Source of the DNA: Rhizobium nepotum 39/7
GTDB taxonomy: Bacteria > Pseudomonadota > Alphaproteobacteria > Rhizobiales > Rhizobiaceae
Length of the DNA: 64,000 nucleotides
Direction: 5' to 3'
Assembly (NCBI RefSeq): GCF_000949865.1
Contig: NZ_JWJH01000013.1
Span: 1 to 64,000, forward strand
How positions within the stretch are numbered: the first letter of the stretch is position 1; each line of letters starts with the position of its first letter. Below the pieces are notes generated by a model that was not told where the DNA came from, ran no database searches, and saw nothing but the letters and a program-made list of their open reading frames with translations. The position numbers and the translations under genes were made by a program. Positions 17,940-26,723 of the stretch are shown here, piece by piece.

Positions 17940-18341
17940 TCACAGGGCTGCGAGCAGTTCCTGCAATTGTGCTGTCTTTTCCGGCCCAAGCCGGGCTTCG
18001 ATCTCGTCCTGCACCGCGTCCCAGATCGGCGCGCCCACTTTCAGGATCGCCTGCCCCTTTTCCGTTACGGTCAGCATCGCCTCCCGCTGGTCTTCGCCAT
18101 GGCCGATCGCCACCAACCCCATGCGCACCAGCACCTTGGCGTTGCGGCCAACGGTGGAGCGATCCAGTTCCACACGCGCAGCCAGATCTGTCAGCGACAC
18201 CGGCGCCACACGGTTTATGTTCCGCAACAGGCTGAACTGGCCGATATTGACGCCAAGCGGCGCCAGCGCCTCGTCATAATAGGACGAGACCTTGCGGGAT
18301 GCTTTGCGCAACAGAATGCAGTGGCAAGTATTGTTTGACAT
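17940..18341 (-). CDS. MarR-family transcriptional regulator
   Basis: 133 residues from the ATG at 18341. The winged helix-turn-helix is centred on VSLTDLAARVELDRSTVGRN (residues ~50-70), with the wing around GEDQREAMLTVTEKG. The N-terminus has two close cysteines (NTCHCILLRKASR), which in some MarR proteins sense oxidants or electrophiles; that use here is a guess. The only start codon further upstream is TTG, which would put the operator inside the gene. The gene ends 70 bases before the MFS start, and matching palindromes flank it, so it likely represses itself and the transporter. Confidence 0.88.
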   Translation of the reverse strand: MSNNTCHCILLRKASRKVSSYYDEALAPLGVNIGQFSLLRNINRVAPVSLTDLAARVELDRSTVGRNAKVLVRMGLVAIGHGEDQREAMLTVTEKGQAILKVGAPIWDAVQDEIEARLGPEKTAQLQELLAAL

Positions 18342-18346
18342 TTTTT

Positions 18347-18360
18347 CGGGTATATACCCG
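18347..18360. promoter_or_regulatory. MarR-type operator in front of the MarR gene
   Basis: CGGGTATATACCCG, a perfect 14-base palindrome six bases upstream of the marR start codon. It matches the half-sites of the palindrome at 17909-17924, supporting autoregulation. Confidence 0.7.
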
Positions 18361-18762
18361 TAAATTCTCGCGTGCAAGAGGTCACCAATATCAAGTGGCG
18401 TTGCCCGGAAATGGTCCGTCGATGATCCTATGCGATTCCATCTATCTCCTTCATCATCCTATTAGGGCGGAGTTGGACTTGGCAATCTTGGCTGATTCGC
18501 CCGAAGAAGTCATCACTGAGCGCGGGCTCAAAAGGTCAAATGGCGATACCACCCGCGCGGCCTACGTGGAGCGCCTTCGGCGCTCTTACTCCGTGCCGTA
18601 TTTTGCAGCCCTACGACATCAGGCTGATCTCGTTTATCGGACTTAGACTCAGGCCGCTTTTTCACGTCGTCTGGATTGCAGAAGCTTGTGGCACTTGCTC
18701 CATAATGCCGGAATATTCTTCTTCAAAAAAAAGAAATTATACTTATTTTTGCGCAATATTAT
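18361..18762. other. intergenic stretch between marR and the orphan immunity-type gene
   Basis: About 400 bases. A plus-strand frame from ATG 18423 to 18646 could give 74 residues, but it has no ribosome site and matches nothing I recognise. The right part, from about 18700, is AT-rich like the toxin/immunity genes beyond. It marks the border between ordinary chromosome and the accessory region. Confidence 0.4.
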
Positions 18763-19056
18763 TCATGGATTATAGTCAACGATATAGCGGTCACCCAGTT
18801 CCATTTGCAGTCGCTTAACCAATTCGCTTCCTTTTTCAATATGAGCCGTTTCAAGTTGGGGTGATTTGAATGCGGAATCTGGGGGATAATCGGTATCAAA
18901 CGTCGCCTGATATTCGTCATTCCACTCCTGAATCTTTTCTTTTAAGTCATGTGATATCGGCAAGTCATTGACATCGACATGCCCCATATACTGCGAGTCA
19001 GGGCAAAATATGGGATCGGCCAAATACTCTCGCCCTACTATCAATTTCATTGTCAT
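18763..19056 (-). CDS. putative immunity protein of an orphan toxin module
   Basis: 97 residues from the ATG at 19056, which overlaps the stop of the toxin-tail frame by four bases (ATGA). A start 15 bases further up (19071) is also open. The protein is acidic and soluble, with WNDEYQATFDTDYPPDSAF in the middle and ELVKRLQMELGDRYIVDYNP at the end; I recognise the style of small immunity-type proteins but cannot name a family. Lower GC than the flanking chromosome. Position behind a toxin tail downstream of an FhaB/CdiA gene is the main argument for an immunity role. Confidence 0.6.
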   Translation of the reverse strand: MTMKLIVGREYLADPIFCPDSQYMGHVDVNDLPISHDLKEKIQEWNDEYQATFDTDYPPDSAFKSPQLETAHIEKGSELVKRLQMELGDRYIVDYNP

Positions 19057-19268
19057 GGCAATGGCTTCCATGTGCTAACCGGATTTGCACGAACAACAAA
19101 TCCATTTGAACCGACACCAATTGCAATGTGCTGTTCGACGCCATTCTCGACAATTCGATATACCGGAGCACTCCCGTTTATGCCGACATCTGACATCAAC
19201 TTCATCTTCCGGTTCGGACGGTTCATCAGACCCTGCGGCGAGTTCCTCAGCGAGCCCCACGGCCCTGT
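19053..19268 (-). pseudogene. orphan toxin C-terminal tail (CdiA-CT-like remnant)
   Basis: An open frame of 71 codons begins right after a TAG (19269-19271) and has no good start of its own. It ends with SAPVYRIVENGVEQHIAIG followed by VGSNGFVVRANP, the type of ending I associate with secreted RNase-like polymorphic toxins (BECR/EndoU-like; weak call). It overlaps the following immunity-type gene by four bases, as toxin and immunity genes usually do. It lacks the upstream part of a full exoprotein, so it is read as a displaced, decayed toxin cassette left behind the active locus. Confidence 0.55.
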
Positions 19269-19402
19269 CTATATAGTTCGTCCACCTCATCCGTGTGTGC
19301 CTGCCAGCCCATCGTTTTCAGAGCGTCTGAACGTCTTTCATCTACATCGAGCTCCTCCCGGAGACGCCCTGATTTCAATGCGAATGCCGTCTGAATAATC
19401 AT
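19247..19402 (-). pseudogene. small frame upstream of the toxin tail, possible remnant
   Basis: 51 codons from ATG 19402 to TGA 19247-19249, in a different frame from the toxin tail and overlapping it by about 20 bases. Codon use and composition look protein-like (KSGRLREELDVDERRSDALK, then TMGWQAHTDEVDELYRQ). It may be the preceding part of the same toxin gene joined by a frameshift, or a separate small gene. No family recognised. Confidence 0.35.
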
Positions 19403-19547
19403 TGCTCACGCAATGAACACCAAGACTAAGACCAAATTCACGGGCATCCAAGGAGTGAACCACCCCGTAGAGATCACAAACGAGAAAAATCTCCTCTATT
19501 GACATCAGCTAGCACGCGTCGATCACTCGTAAATAGTTTTTGATACT

Positions 19548-20042
19548 CTATTGATCGCGTTCACGGCTGATTTCCGCTTGAAGAGTATGAAGTAGGCCTT
19601 CCCATCTTCGTAGAATCTCGTCTTCTCCTGTTATAGCTCCATCTGAAGCCGGCATGTACCGAACAAGCGGAGAAATATATTCTGGGTAATCGAAGTCAGC
19701 GTATATTTTCTCAACCTCTCCCAATGGGTCCTTATATTCTTCGCGACAAATGTACAGTTTCTTCAAAAAAATAAATATCCACGATCTCTTCGCGTCCGCC
19801 GTATCTATTATCATTCCGTTGGTGAGATTATTGAGTATTTCGGAAACCACAGATTCGTGCTTTGGATCACACATTGCGAGATCATATTGATAAGATGAGG
19901 AATCAATTGATAGAGACGCTGTGGCGAATTGAACTACAGAATTTGAATCTAGGTATTTGTGATCGAATCCATACTTTATATCCCCCCAATTCAACCAGGG
20001 AGCTGTGTCCAAACAAAATTTTCCGTCAAGACTAACTCTCAT
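19548..20042 (-). CDS. immunity-type protein paired with the FhaB/CdiA toxin domain (DUF2247-like)
   Basis: 164 residues, soluble and acidic. The segment EKIYADFDYPEYISPLVRYM near residue 120 is what I recognise from DUF2247-type proteins; RRWEGLLHTLQAEI follows. It starts 12 bases after the stop of the exoprotein gene with only a weak ribosome site, and it is AT-richer than the exoprotein. In contact-dependent inhibition loci this position is held by the cognate immunity gene, which protects the producer cell by binding the toxin tip. The role is inferred from context. Confidence 0.65.
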   Translation of the reverse strand: MRVSLDGKFCLDTAPWLNWGDIKYGFDHKYLDSNSVVQFATASLSIDSSSYQYDLAMCDPKHESVVSEILNNLTNGMIIDTADAKRSWIFIFLKKLYICREEYKDPLGEVEKIYADFDYPEYISPLVRYMPASDGAITGEDEILRRWEGLLHTLQAEISRERDQ

Positions 20043-20054
20043 TATACACAGCTT

Positions 20055-23000
20055 TCAATTTGGCATTTTACTTGGAATTTGGTTTGGCGTGCCATTTATC
20101 CGCCCTCCGGGAATAAATCGCTGATGAGTCAATTGCTTTTGAGCGTCAACGATCCATTCGAAAATGCCGGCCTTCCCATCAACTGAACCTACCATTTGAG
20201 TTAGATTATAGGATTGCCCGTCGTTGCCTCGGATGGTGAATACTCGCCCATCCTGCGGAATCCTGTCAACGACATAGCTTGCAGCGCGATGAAGAGGATC
20301 ATCTTTCAGAGCGCTACCTACAGGTTTTGCATTTAGTATTTCTTGAGCGGCATAAGTCGCTCGTTGCCGCTCAAAATTCGCAGCATTTTGTGGTGTCAGG
20401 ATTTCCAAGGTTGCCCGATCAGCCGTGCTGACCTTGGCACTGTTGACGGTAAAGCGGTAGACGGCTTGACCACCGACGACGCCAAGGGTGACGACGACGA
20501 CACCTGCATCGACATAGGCCTGATACTTGCGGGCATCGGCAAGGCTCAGGCCGCTCGAGGTCAAGGCCTGAACTAGGACGGTCCGTGCTTCATTACCCGT
20601 CAAAGCCTGTTGCACGTCGCCGTAGAGATGGTTACCGCTGGCAAGGGCACCAAGCGCCCCGGCTGCACAAGCCATAGTACCGACGCCTGATGCGCAGACG
20701 CCGACCCCGCCGACTACGCCGACGGCGCTGAGGAACCCGTTGACGGCTCCCTCCCGTTTCGACATGTCGACCACGAAGTCACGGATTGCAATATCAGGAG
20801 ATTTCGACCCGTCCATCAGACTACGTGCCAGAAGAAGATCATAGTCGAAGATCGATTGCTTGACGCTGAACCCGCTGGCGCTGTTCGTCGGGTCGGCGAA
20901 TACGAGACCGGTATCGCGTTCGCTTTCCAGCCGTGATGCAAAGCCCTTGAGATCGGCAATTCGAGATGAGCAGGCCTGTGAAGCTGGGGCGGCAAGGCAT
21001 ACCTGCAACAGTGTGCTGGTATTGGTCTGCGAAAGGTCAACGAAGCCCGCGTCTTTATTGATAAGCGCGGATATTTCTTCCCGAGAGCATACTGATCCGA
21101 GTTGCGTGCATCGCTCCAGAGCTTTTCGATTGGCGAGTGCCGCCTGCAGCTCTTCATGGTTCAGATAATTATACTGATGTGTCGTTGCAGCGGTGTTGGC
21201 GGCGGCATCGACAGCGCTGGATGAGCCTGTGGCAAGTGCCCCGGCAGCGCCCGCGATAAGGGACAGGAGCGCCGTTTGACGTGCCGGATCGGGAATGGCT
21301 TCGGCTATCGGTTTTCCGAGGAGTTCACCGAGGCCTGACCCAATCGCGCCAGCCACGCAATCGCCGGAACCCGCTGCACCGGCCGCACATCCGGCCAGAG
21401 CGTGCAGAACCACTTTCTGGATGTCGCCATCTTTAACGCCATTGAAAGCGGCATAGTCGCCGATCTGGTTTGCCAGCACCGTGCCGATCGTTCCGGCGGC
21501 AGCCGACCTGAATGCATTTGCAAGCGCCTTAACCGGGTTTTCTCCGCCGATCGTCATATCGACGCCGGCGCGGATCGAAGCCTCAATAAGCTTCTGCTGT
21601 GCGACGTTCACAAGGTTATCCTGGAAACTTGCGCCAGGAGAGACACCTTGCAGTTCCATCATCCCCGCGACCTGTGTCGTCAACCCGGCGGCCACCATGG
21701 AGGTGAGCAAGGCGCGGATATTGGCCGATGAGCCAAGTTCCTTGAGAGCCGCACCGAGATCGCCCTGATTGTTGACCAGTGCTACGGCAGTCTTGTTAAT
21801 GAGCGACTGCACACCTGCATTCAATGCCGTCTGCATGGCGGCATTCTGAATGCCAAGAGAGGAAGCGAGCGAGTTGGAAAGCGAGGCTGTGAAGCCACCT
21901 GCACCGGCCGTGAGGGCGGTGGCGACCAACGTCACCAGCGCGGCTCCAGCTTCCGTCAGACCCTGCGACTTATAATCCCATTGCTGGAACTGAGCATCGA
22001 CAGCTTTCCAGTCGACCTGCCCGGCGAGGGCGGGATCATTGCGGATTTCTCCAACCCATGCCAGTCCGGGTGACTGCGCAAGCTGATCGAGCGAGGCTTC
22101 GAGATTGCCGGTCTTGTGGTATTCGATGACGATACCGTTGCCAGCATCGATCTTGAGGCCGCCGCCGGCCTCGATTTCGACATGGCGGATCGTTTCTTCC
22201 GCCTTCCCCTGATCACGCTCGTTCCACCAGAACAGGTCTTCTTCACGCTTGAAGTCCTGCTTGAAACTCTGGTCGGTGTTGGTGAGAAGGGCAACCTTGC
22301 CTTCTTCCGCTTCGAGGCGTGTTTCGCCACCGCTTTTGACATGCGGAGCCTGGAGTGCCACATCGCCGCTTTCGGAGATGACGGACACATCCTTACCAGC
22401 GGTGATCGTCGTGGCTTCCGTCTCCACGGAAGAGGACTGGCGGCGGATATTGGTTTCGGTTCCGAGGAAGCCGCTGGTTTTGATGTCAAGCTTCAGGTCG
22501 CGGTTTTCACGGTTCTGAACCGAGGTGATGCTGACGTCGCCATCGGCTTGCAAGGTGACATTCTCGCCCGCCGAAGCCCTGGCACCACGGAGGGCCAGAT
22601 CGTCACCGGCATCGATGAGTAGATTGCCGCCCGCCTGCAGTTCCGCCAGCGTATTGGTCAGGCTGTAGGCGCGGTCATATCCACCCTTGATCTTGTCGTC
22701 GCGCGACCGTTCCAGTTCGAGCGCAGATATATCGATCGCCTCGCCCGCATCCAGCGTCATGTCGTCGCCTGCGACGAACTGCCCGCCTTCTGAGACAATG
22801 GAGCCGGACGCCTTCAGGAGAAGGTCCTCGCGCGCTTCAATACGCGCTGCCTGCTGAGCACGGTCGGCGAAACCATTGGCGTAGACGTCACGAATCTTCA
22901 CCGTGTCGTTGACGATAGTGTCTGCCTCAACGGTGACGTTGCGACCGGAGACCGTCCCGGAACGGTTGGAGAAGATACTGCCTGCGTCGATAACGATATC

Positions 23001-26000
23001 GGCACCCGCAAACAGGCTGCCACCATTGTTGAAGAGGGCAGCTGTGGTATCAATCGCGAGATTGCCGGTTGTGGAGATAGCCCCGGAATTGGTCAGCGCT
23101 GCCGTTTCGATGCTGGCCTGCCCTGCCCTGATCTGGGCACTGGCGAGGCTTGTGTTCGCGGTGGTTGAACTGGAGAGATAAACGCGGGGGACCAGCACCT
23201 CCTGTCCGTCAACGATCTGCTTTTCCAGCCAGACGATGTCCTTCGTCAGCGCGGCTCGCTGGGATGGCGTAAGAGAGACGCCGAAGGTCAGCCCCAGTTC
23301 CTGCTGTGCGTCGGCGGCATTGTCATAGAGCGCCTGCACCAGCCGGTACGGATCGAGGCCGGAGCCGACCGAGCGGCTTCCGGTCAGATTGAATATCTGG
23401 TCACGGATGAGGCGATATTCGACATAGGCATCGCCGAGCCGTTTCAGCGGCACGTCAGGATTGTAGCTGCCAATCGTTTGGAGGAAGTAGTCCGAACCGA
23501 GGAATTTGGAAGGATCGATGAACTCGGAACGGGTCTCGATGAGATACGGCATGTTGGGTGCCGCGACCTGCTGGAAGGTCGCCTGACGCCCTATAAGCGC
23601 GTTGATGCTGACATCGATGGCGGAGAGGCTGGCAAGATTGCGGGCCTGCGATGCGGACGCTACGTCCGCTGCCGAAAGCGCCCGGTCGCCGGAGGAAAGC
23701 CCGATTTGGCCAGCCTGGCTTCTAACAGCATTGTTATTCAGATAGCCGGTGACATTGGCGCTGAGAGCACCACCTGCCTCTATGGTGCCGAAGACGGCAT
23801 CATACGTCCGCGACGAGGTACTGGAGTCCGTGGTTGTCCAGCGGCGAGTATCGTGGTCGACACAAATACCAAGGATGCGCTTCGCGCAATAGCGCTCAGA
23901 ATGCTGGGTGACAGCCGTCGTCTCGACTGTTTCAACGAGGTCACGGCCTTCATTCAGGATCGAAGCGGCCGTAATCGCGATGTCGCCATTGGCCGCAATC
24001 TGGCTGTAGCTGTTGGTCAGCACACCGGTGTCGATGGTGATGTCGCCGCCAGCCAGAAGCTGGGAGGCTGGACCATTGGCGGTTGCCATCTCGCGTTTGG
24101 TCACGACGGTCGTGGTCGTGTCGCCAGACTGCGTGATTTCGGTCGTGGTGTCGACGGTCGAGGTCAGGCCGTCGCGACGGTTGGTCAGAGATGCGACATT
24201 GAACGCCATATCGCCTGCCACAGCCTCGATTGTGCCGGACCTGTTATCGAGCGCGCCAGCACGGGCACCGCTCAGTCCCTTGATCGCCAGGTCTGTTTCA
24301 GCGAGCACATCGGCATTGACGTTGGTGAAGCTGCCGTCAAGCAGGTAGCTTGAGGACGTGCCGGAATAGAGAAGCCCTGTATTGGAGAGGTTGCCGGCAA
24401 GTTCGGCGAGCAGGGAGCCGCTGGCAGAGCCCACGCTGCCTGCATTGTCGAGCGAAGCGGCGCGCAGGGAAAGCGCAGTGCCGCCATTGACGACACCGCC
24501 CGCCAGAACCGACACACTTCCGGCTCTGCCGTTGTCGCGACCGGTAAGACTCAGTGTGTCATTGGATTTCAGCGTACCCGAAAGCGTGACGTTGCCATCG
24601 ACCGCAAGGCCAATGGCGTTACGGGCCGAGATTTCTCCGGCGTTTTGCAGGTTGCCGGACAGGGAAACGGCCACGGACTGGTCATGTGCCGTGAGAAGTC
24701 CCTGATTGACGAGGGATGCAGCTTCGAGACCGATCGCTCCGGCATTGATGGTGCCGCTGTTGGCGACGATGCTGTTTGCTGCTCGAAGTGAAAGCGCATC
24801 CTCGACAAGCAGATCACCGGAGTTACCAATCTTGCCACCGGCGGTAACGCTGGCACCCTTCATGCTCAACAGCTTCCCGGCATTGGAAATATCGTTCTGC
24901 GCTGTAACGTCGAGCGTCCCGCCCTGCGCGGCAATCGAGCCGTCGTTGGCAATCGAGCCTGCCGAGACGGTGACGCCGCCGTCAGCGGCGACAAGGCCAG
25001 CGGAATTGTTGCGCAAGGTGCCTGCAGTGGCCAGCGTCACCTTGTCCGTCGAAACGACCCGGCCGGAATTTGTAATATCCTGTGAGGATGACAGGACTGT
25101 ACCGCCGTTGCCTGCGATTTCCCCGGAATGGTTCAGATTTCCGTTCAGCGTCTCCAGCTTTGCTACTGATCCTGCCGCAAGGCTGGCGCTGGAGGTCAGC
25201 TGCGCCGCCTGTGCTAGCAGCATGCCGCCAGCGACATAACGCCCATCCGTCATGGTGAGGCTATTGGCGGACTTTACGGTCAGGCCCCCGCCAGCCGTAA
25301 TACGCCCTTTCCGCGCGTCGATGCTGGCTGCCTCGATCACGATGTCCGAACGGGACCGGAGCGTGTCGCGCCCTGTATCTGCCGCTTGCGCCAGATCGAT
25401 GGTGTTCGCCTTGATCGACAGCAGCCCGCCAGCAGCAAGCTGTCCCTGACCGGCGGAGAGCGCTGATGCCTCTATGCTGAGCGTACCCGTGGCCGCCTGC
25501 TGTCCGCTGCTGTCGGTTCCAGACGCGGCAAGCGCGTCTACCCCGAGGGCGACGGTCTCACCCCTGAGCGAGACGTCGCCCTTGGCAACGACAAGGGCGC
25601 TATCCGCAAGCTCGACGCCGCTCAATCCTTCTAGCGTGATTGCCTCATCAGAGAACAGCGTGCTCTCAACCCGCACCGCCTGTTTTTGCGAGCGAGCAGT
25701 GATCGCCTGTTTTGCCTGTGCCTTGCCGAGCGTCAGCTTGCCGTTGGAACTGAGCGTCATCGCTCCGGCATTGGCGGCCATCTGGCCGGACATTTTGACG
25801 CCCGCGCCCTTGTCGGTGGAGATGATCTTGATGCTGCCGGCATACATGCCGCCGAGCAGAGAGGAATCGATAGCGATTGCCGGTTCGTCGCCGTCCGAAG
25901 CAAGCGGTGTGACGAGACCCGACTGATAGGCGTAGGAATTGCGTCCGGCGACCAGAGTGAGGTCGCCACCCGCTTTGACTGGCCCGTCAATGGCGATCCT

Positions 26001-26672
26001 GCGCGAAACGATATCGAAGATGTTGACCGAGCCGAGGTCGGCCCCGTTCGCCCCGATGCGCACATCACCGCCTTCGACCCGGAGTCCTGAAAGCGAGCCG
26101 TCGGCCCCAATTTCCGGCACGCCGGTAGAAAGCGTCACGCGTGGTGTATTGATAAAACCGCAGCCGTTGCACGTCAGTCCGTGCGGATTGGCAATCACGA
26201 CATTGGCCGATTTGCCATGGACTTCGACCGCACCTTCAAGGACGGAACGGCTTGAGCCGGTCACTTCATTGAGGATGACGCTGGCCGGACCGGAATTGCG
26301 AAGATTGCCATTGCCCTGAACCAGGCCGCCAAGCTGTGATCTTAACAGGTCCTGGTTTGAATTGTTCAGGATCGCCCCGTTTGGGCCGACATTGAAGTCA
26401 CTGTATTTGTTGTGGGAGAGGCCAGCGCCATTTGGCGTGACGATGTTTATGAGCGGCACGCCATTGCCGCTTGCGCCGACGCCCGGTTGATTGGCCGCAT
26501 TGGCTGCCTGATCGGCCCGGATTTCCTGCGCCTGCACCATGAGAGGCTGCGTTGCGACAAGGATGCTGAGGGTTAAGGCGAGAGATTTTCGCGCAAACAG
26601 GACAAGACGGGAGCCTTGCCGGGACGACTGCAGATCGCCATTCTGCCTTATGCGTTTTCTGTCTCTTGCCAT
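20055..26672 (-). CDS. two-partner secretion exoprotein, filamentous haemagglutinin/CdiA-like
   Basis: 2205 residues. A basic N-terminal extension and signal peptide end near VQAQ (~48). The TPS secretion domain follows (GNGVPLINIVTPNGAGLSHN, later VVIANPHGLTCNGCGF, residues ~65-180). A long run of haemagglutinin-type beta-helix repeats (NxGxI/L, to ~1450) comes next, then a DUF637-like region around 1600-1770 and small hydrophobic Gly/Ala stretches near 2030. The C-terminal ~120 residues differ in style, ending with FEWIVDAQKQLTHQRFIPGG and a PNQ motif, as in variable toxin tips. No VENN motif was seen. Exported by the FhaC protein encoded upstream, it is probably a contact-dependent toxin or adhesin. 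AGGTGA precedes the ATG. Confidence 0.85.
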   Translation of the reverse strand: MARDRKRIRQNGDLQSSRQGSRLVLFARKSLALTLSILVATQPLMVQAQEIRADQAANAANQPGVGASGNGVPLINIVTPNGAGLSHNKYSDFNVGPNGAILNNSNQDLLRSQLGGLVQGNGNLRNSGPASVILNEVTGSSRSVLEGAVEVHGKSANVVIANPHGLTCNGCGFINTPRVTLSTGVPEIGADGSLSGLRVEGGDVRIGANGADLGSVNIFDIVSRRIAIDGPVKAGGDLTLVAGRNSYAYQSGLVTPLASDGDEPAIAIDSSLLGGMYAGSIKIISTDKGAGVKMSGQMAANAGAMTLSSNGKLTLGKAQAKQAITARSQKQAVRVESTLFSDEAITLEGLSGVELADSALVVAKGDVSLRGETVALGVDALAASGTDSSGQQAATGTLSIEASALSAGQGQLAAGGLLSIKANTIDLAQAADTGRDTLRSRSDIVIEAASIDARKGRITAGGGLTVKSANSLTMTDGRYVAGGMLLAQAAQLTSSASLAAGSVAKLETLNGNLNHSGEIAGNGGTVLSSSQDITNSGRVVSTDKVTLATAGTLRNNSAGLVAADGGVTVSAGSIANDGSIAAQGGTLDVTAQNDISNAGKLLSMKGASVTAGGKIGNSGDLLVEDALSLRAANSIVANSGTINAGAIGLEAASLVNQGLLTAHDQSVAVSLSGNLQNAGEISARNAIGLAVDGNVTLSGTLKSNDTLSLTGRDNGRAGSVSVLAGGVVNGGTALSLRAASLDNAGSVGSASGSLLAELAGNLSNTGLLYSGTSSSYLLDGSFTNVNADVLAETDLAIKGLSGARAGALDNRSGTIEAVAGDMAFNVASLTNRRDGLTSTVDTTTEITQSGDTTTTVVTKREMATANGPASQLLAGGDITIDTGVLTNSYSQIAANGDIAITAASILNEGRDLVETVETTAVTQHSERYCAKRILGICVDHDTRRWTTTDSSTSSRTYDAVFGTIEAGGALSANVTGYLNNNAVRSQAGQIGLSSGDRALSAADVASASQARNLASLSAIDVSINALIGRQATFQQVAAPNMPYLIETRSEFIDPSKFLGSDYFLQTIGSYNPDVPLKRLGDAYVEYRLIRDQIFNLTGSRSVGSGLDPYRLVQALYDNAADAQQELGLTFGVSLTPSQRAALTKDIVWLEKQIVDGQEVLVPRVYLSSSTTANTSLASAQIRAGQASIETAALTNSGAISTTGNLAIDTTAALFNNGGSLFAGADIVIDAGSIFSNRSGTVSGRNVTVEADTIVNDTVKIRDVYANGFADRAQQAARIEAREDLLLKASGSIVSEGGQFVAGDDMTLDAGEAIDISALELERSRDDKIKGGYDRAYSLTNTLAELQAGGNLLIDAGDDLALRGARASAGENVTLQADGDVSITSVQNRENRDLKLDIKTSGFLGTETNIRRQSSSVETEATTITAGKDVSVISESGDVALQAPHVKSGGETRLEAEEGKVALLTNTDQSFKQDFKREEDLFWWNERDQGKAEETIRHVEIEAGGGLKIDAGNGIVIEYHKTGNLEASLDQLAQSPGLAWVGEIRNDPALAGQVDWKAVDAQFQQWDYKSQGLTEAGAALVTLVATALTAGAGGFTASLSNSLASSLGIQNAAMQTALNAGVQSLINKTAVALVNNQGDLGAALKELGSSANIRALLTSMVAAGLTTQVAGMMELQGVSPGASFQDNLVNVAQQKLIEASIRAGVDMTIGGENPVKALANAFRSAAAGTIGTVLANQIGDYAAFNGVKDGDIQKVVLHALAGCAAGAAGSGDCVAGAIGSGLGELLGKPIAEAIPDPARQTALLSLIAGAAGALATGSSSAVDAAANTAATTHQYNYLNHEELQAALANRKALERCTQLGSVCSREEISALINKDAGFVDLSQTNTSTLLQVCLAAPASQACSSRIADLKGFASRLESERDTGLVFADPTNSASGFSVKQSIFDYDLLLARSLMDGSKSPDIAIRDFVVDMSKREGAVNGFLSAVGVVGGVGVCASGVGTMACAAGALGALASGNHLYGDVQQALTGNEARTVLVQALTSSGLSLADARKYQAYVDAGVVVVTLGVVGGQAVYRFTVNSAKVSTADRATLEILTPQNAANFERQRATYAAQEILNAKPVGSALKDDPLHRAASYVVDRIPQDGRVFTIRGNDGQSYNLTQMVGSVDGKAGIFEWIVDAQKQLTHQRFIPGGRINGTPNQIPSKMPN

Positions 26673-26723
26673 GTCATCACCTGTGCACTGTAGACCACGA
26701 CCGGCGGGTGTTCCCCCGCATTC

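Noticed and set aside
18423..18646. Plus-strand frame of 74 codons between marR and the immunity-type gene
   Set aside because: No ribosome site and no family; composition is plausible but not enough to call a gene.
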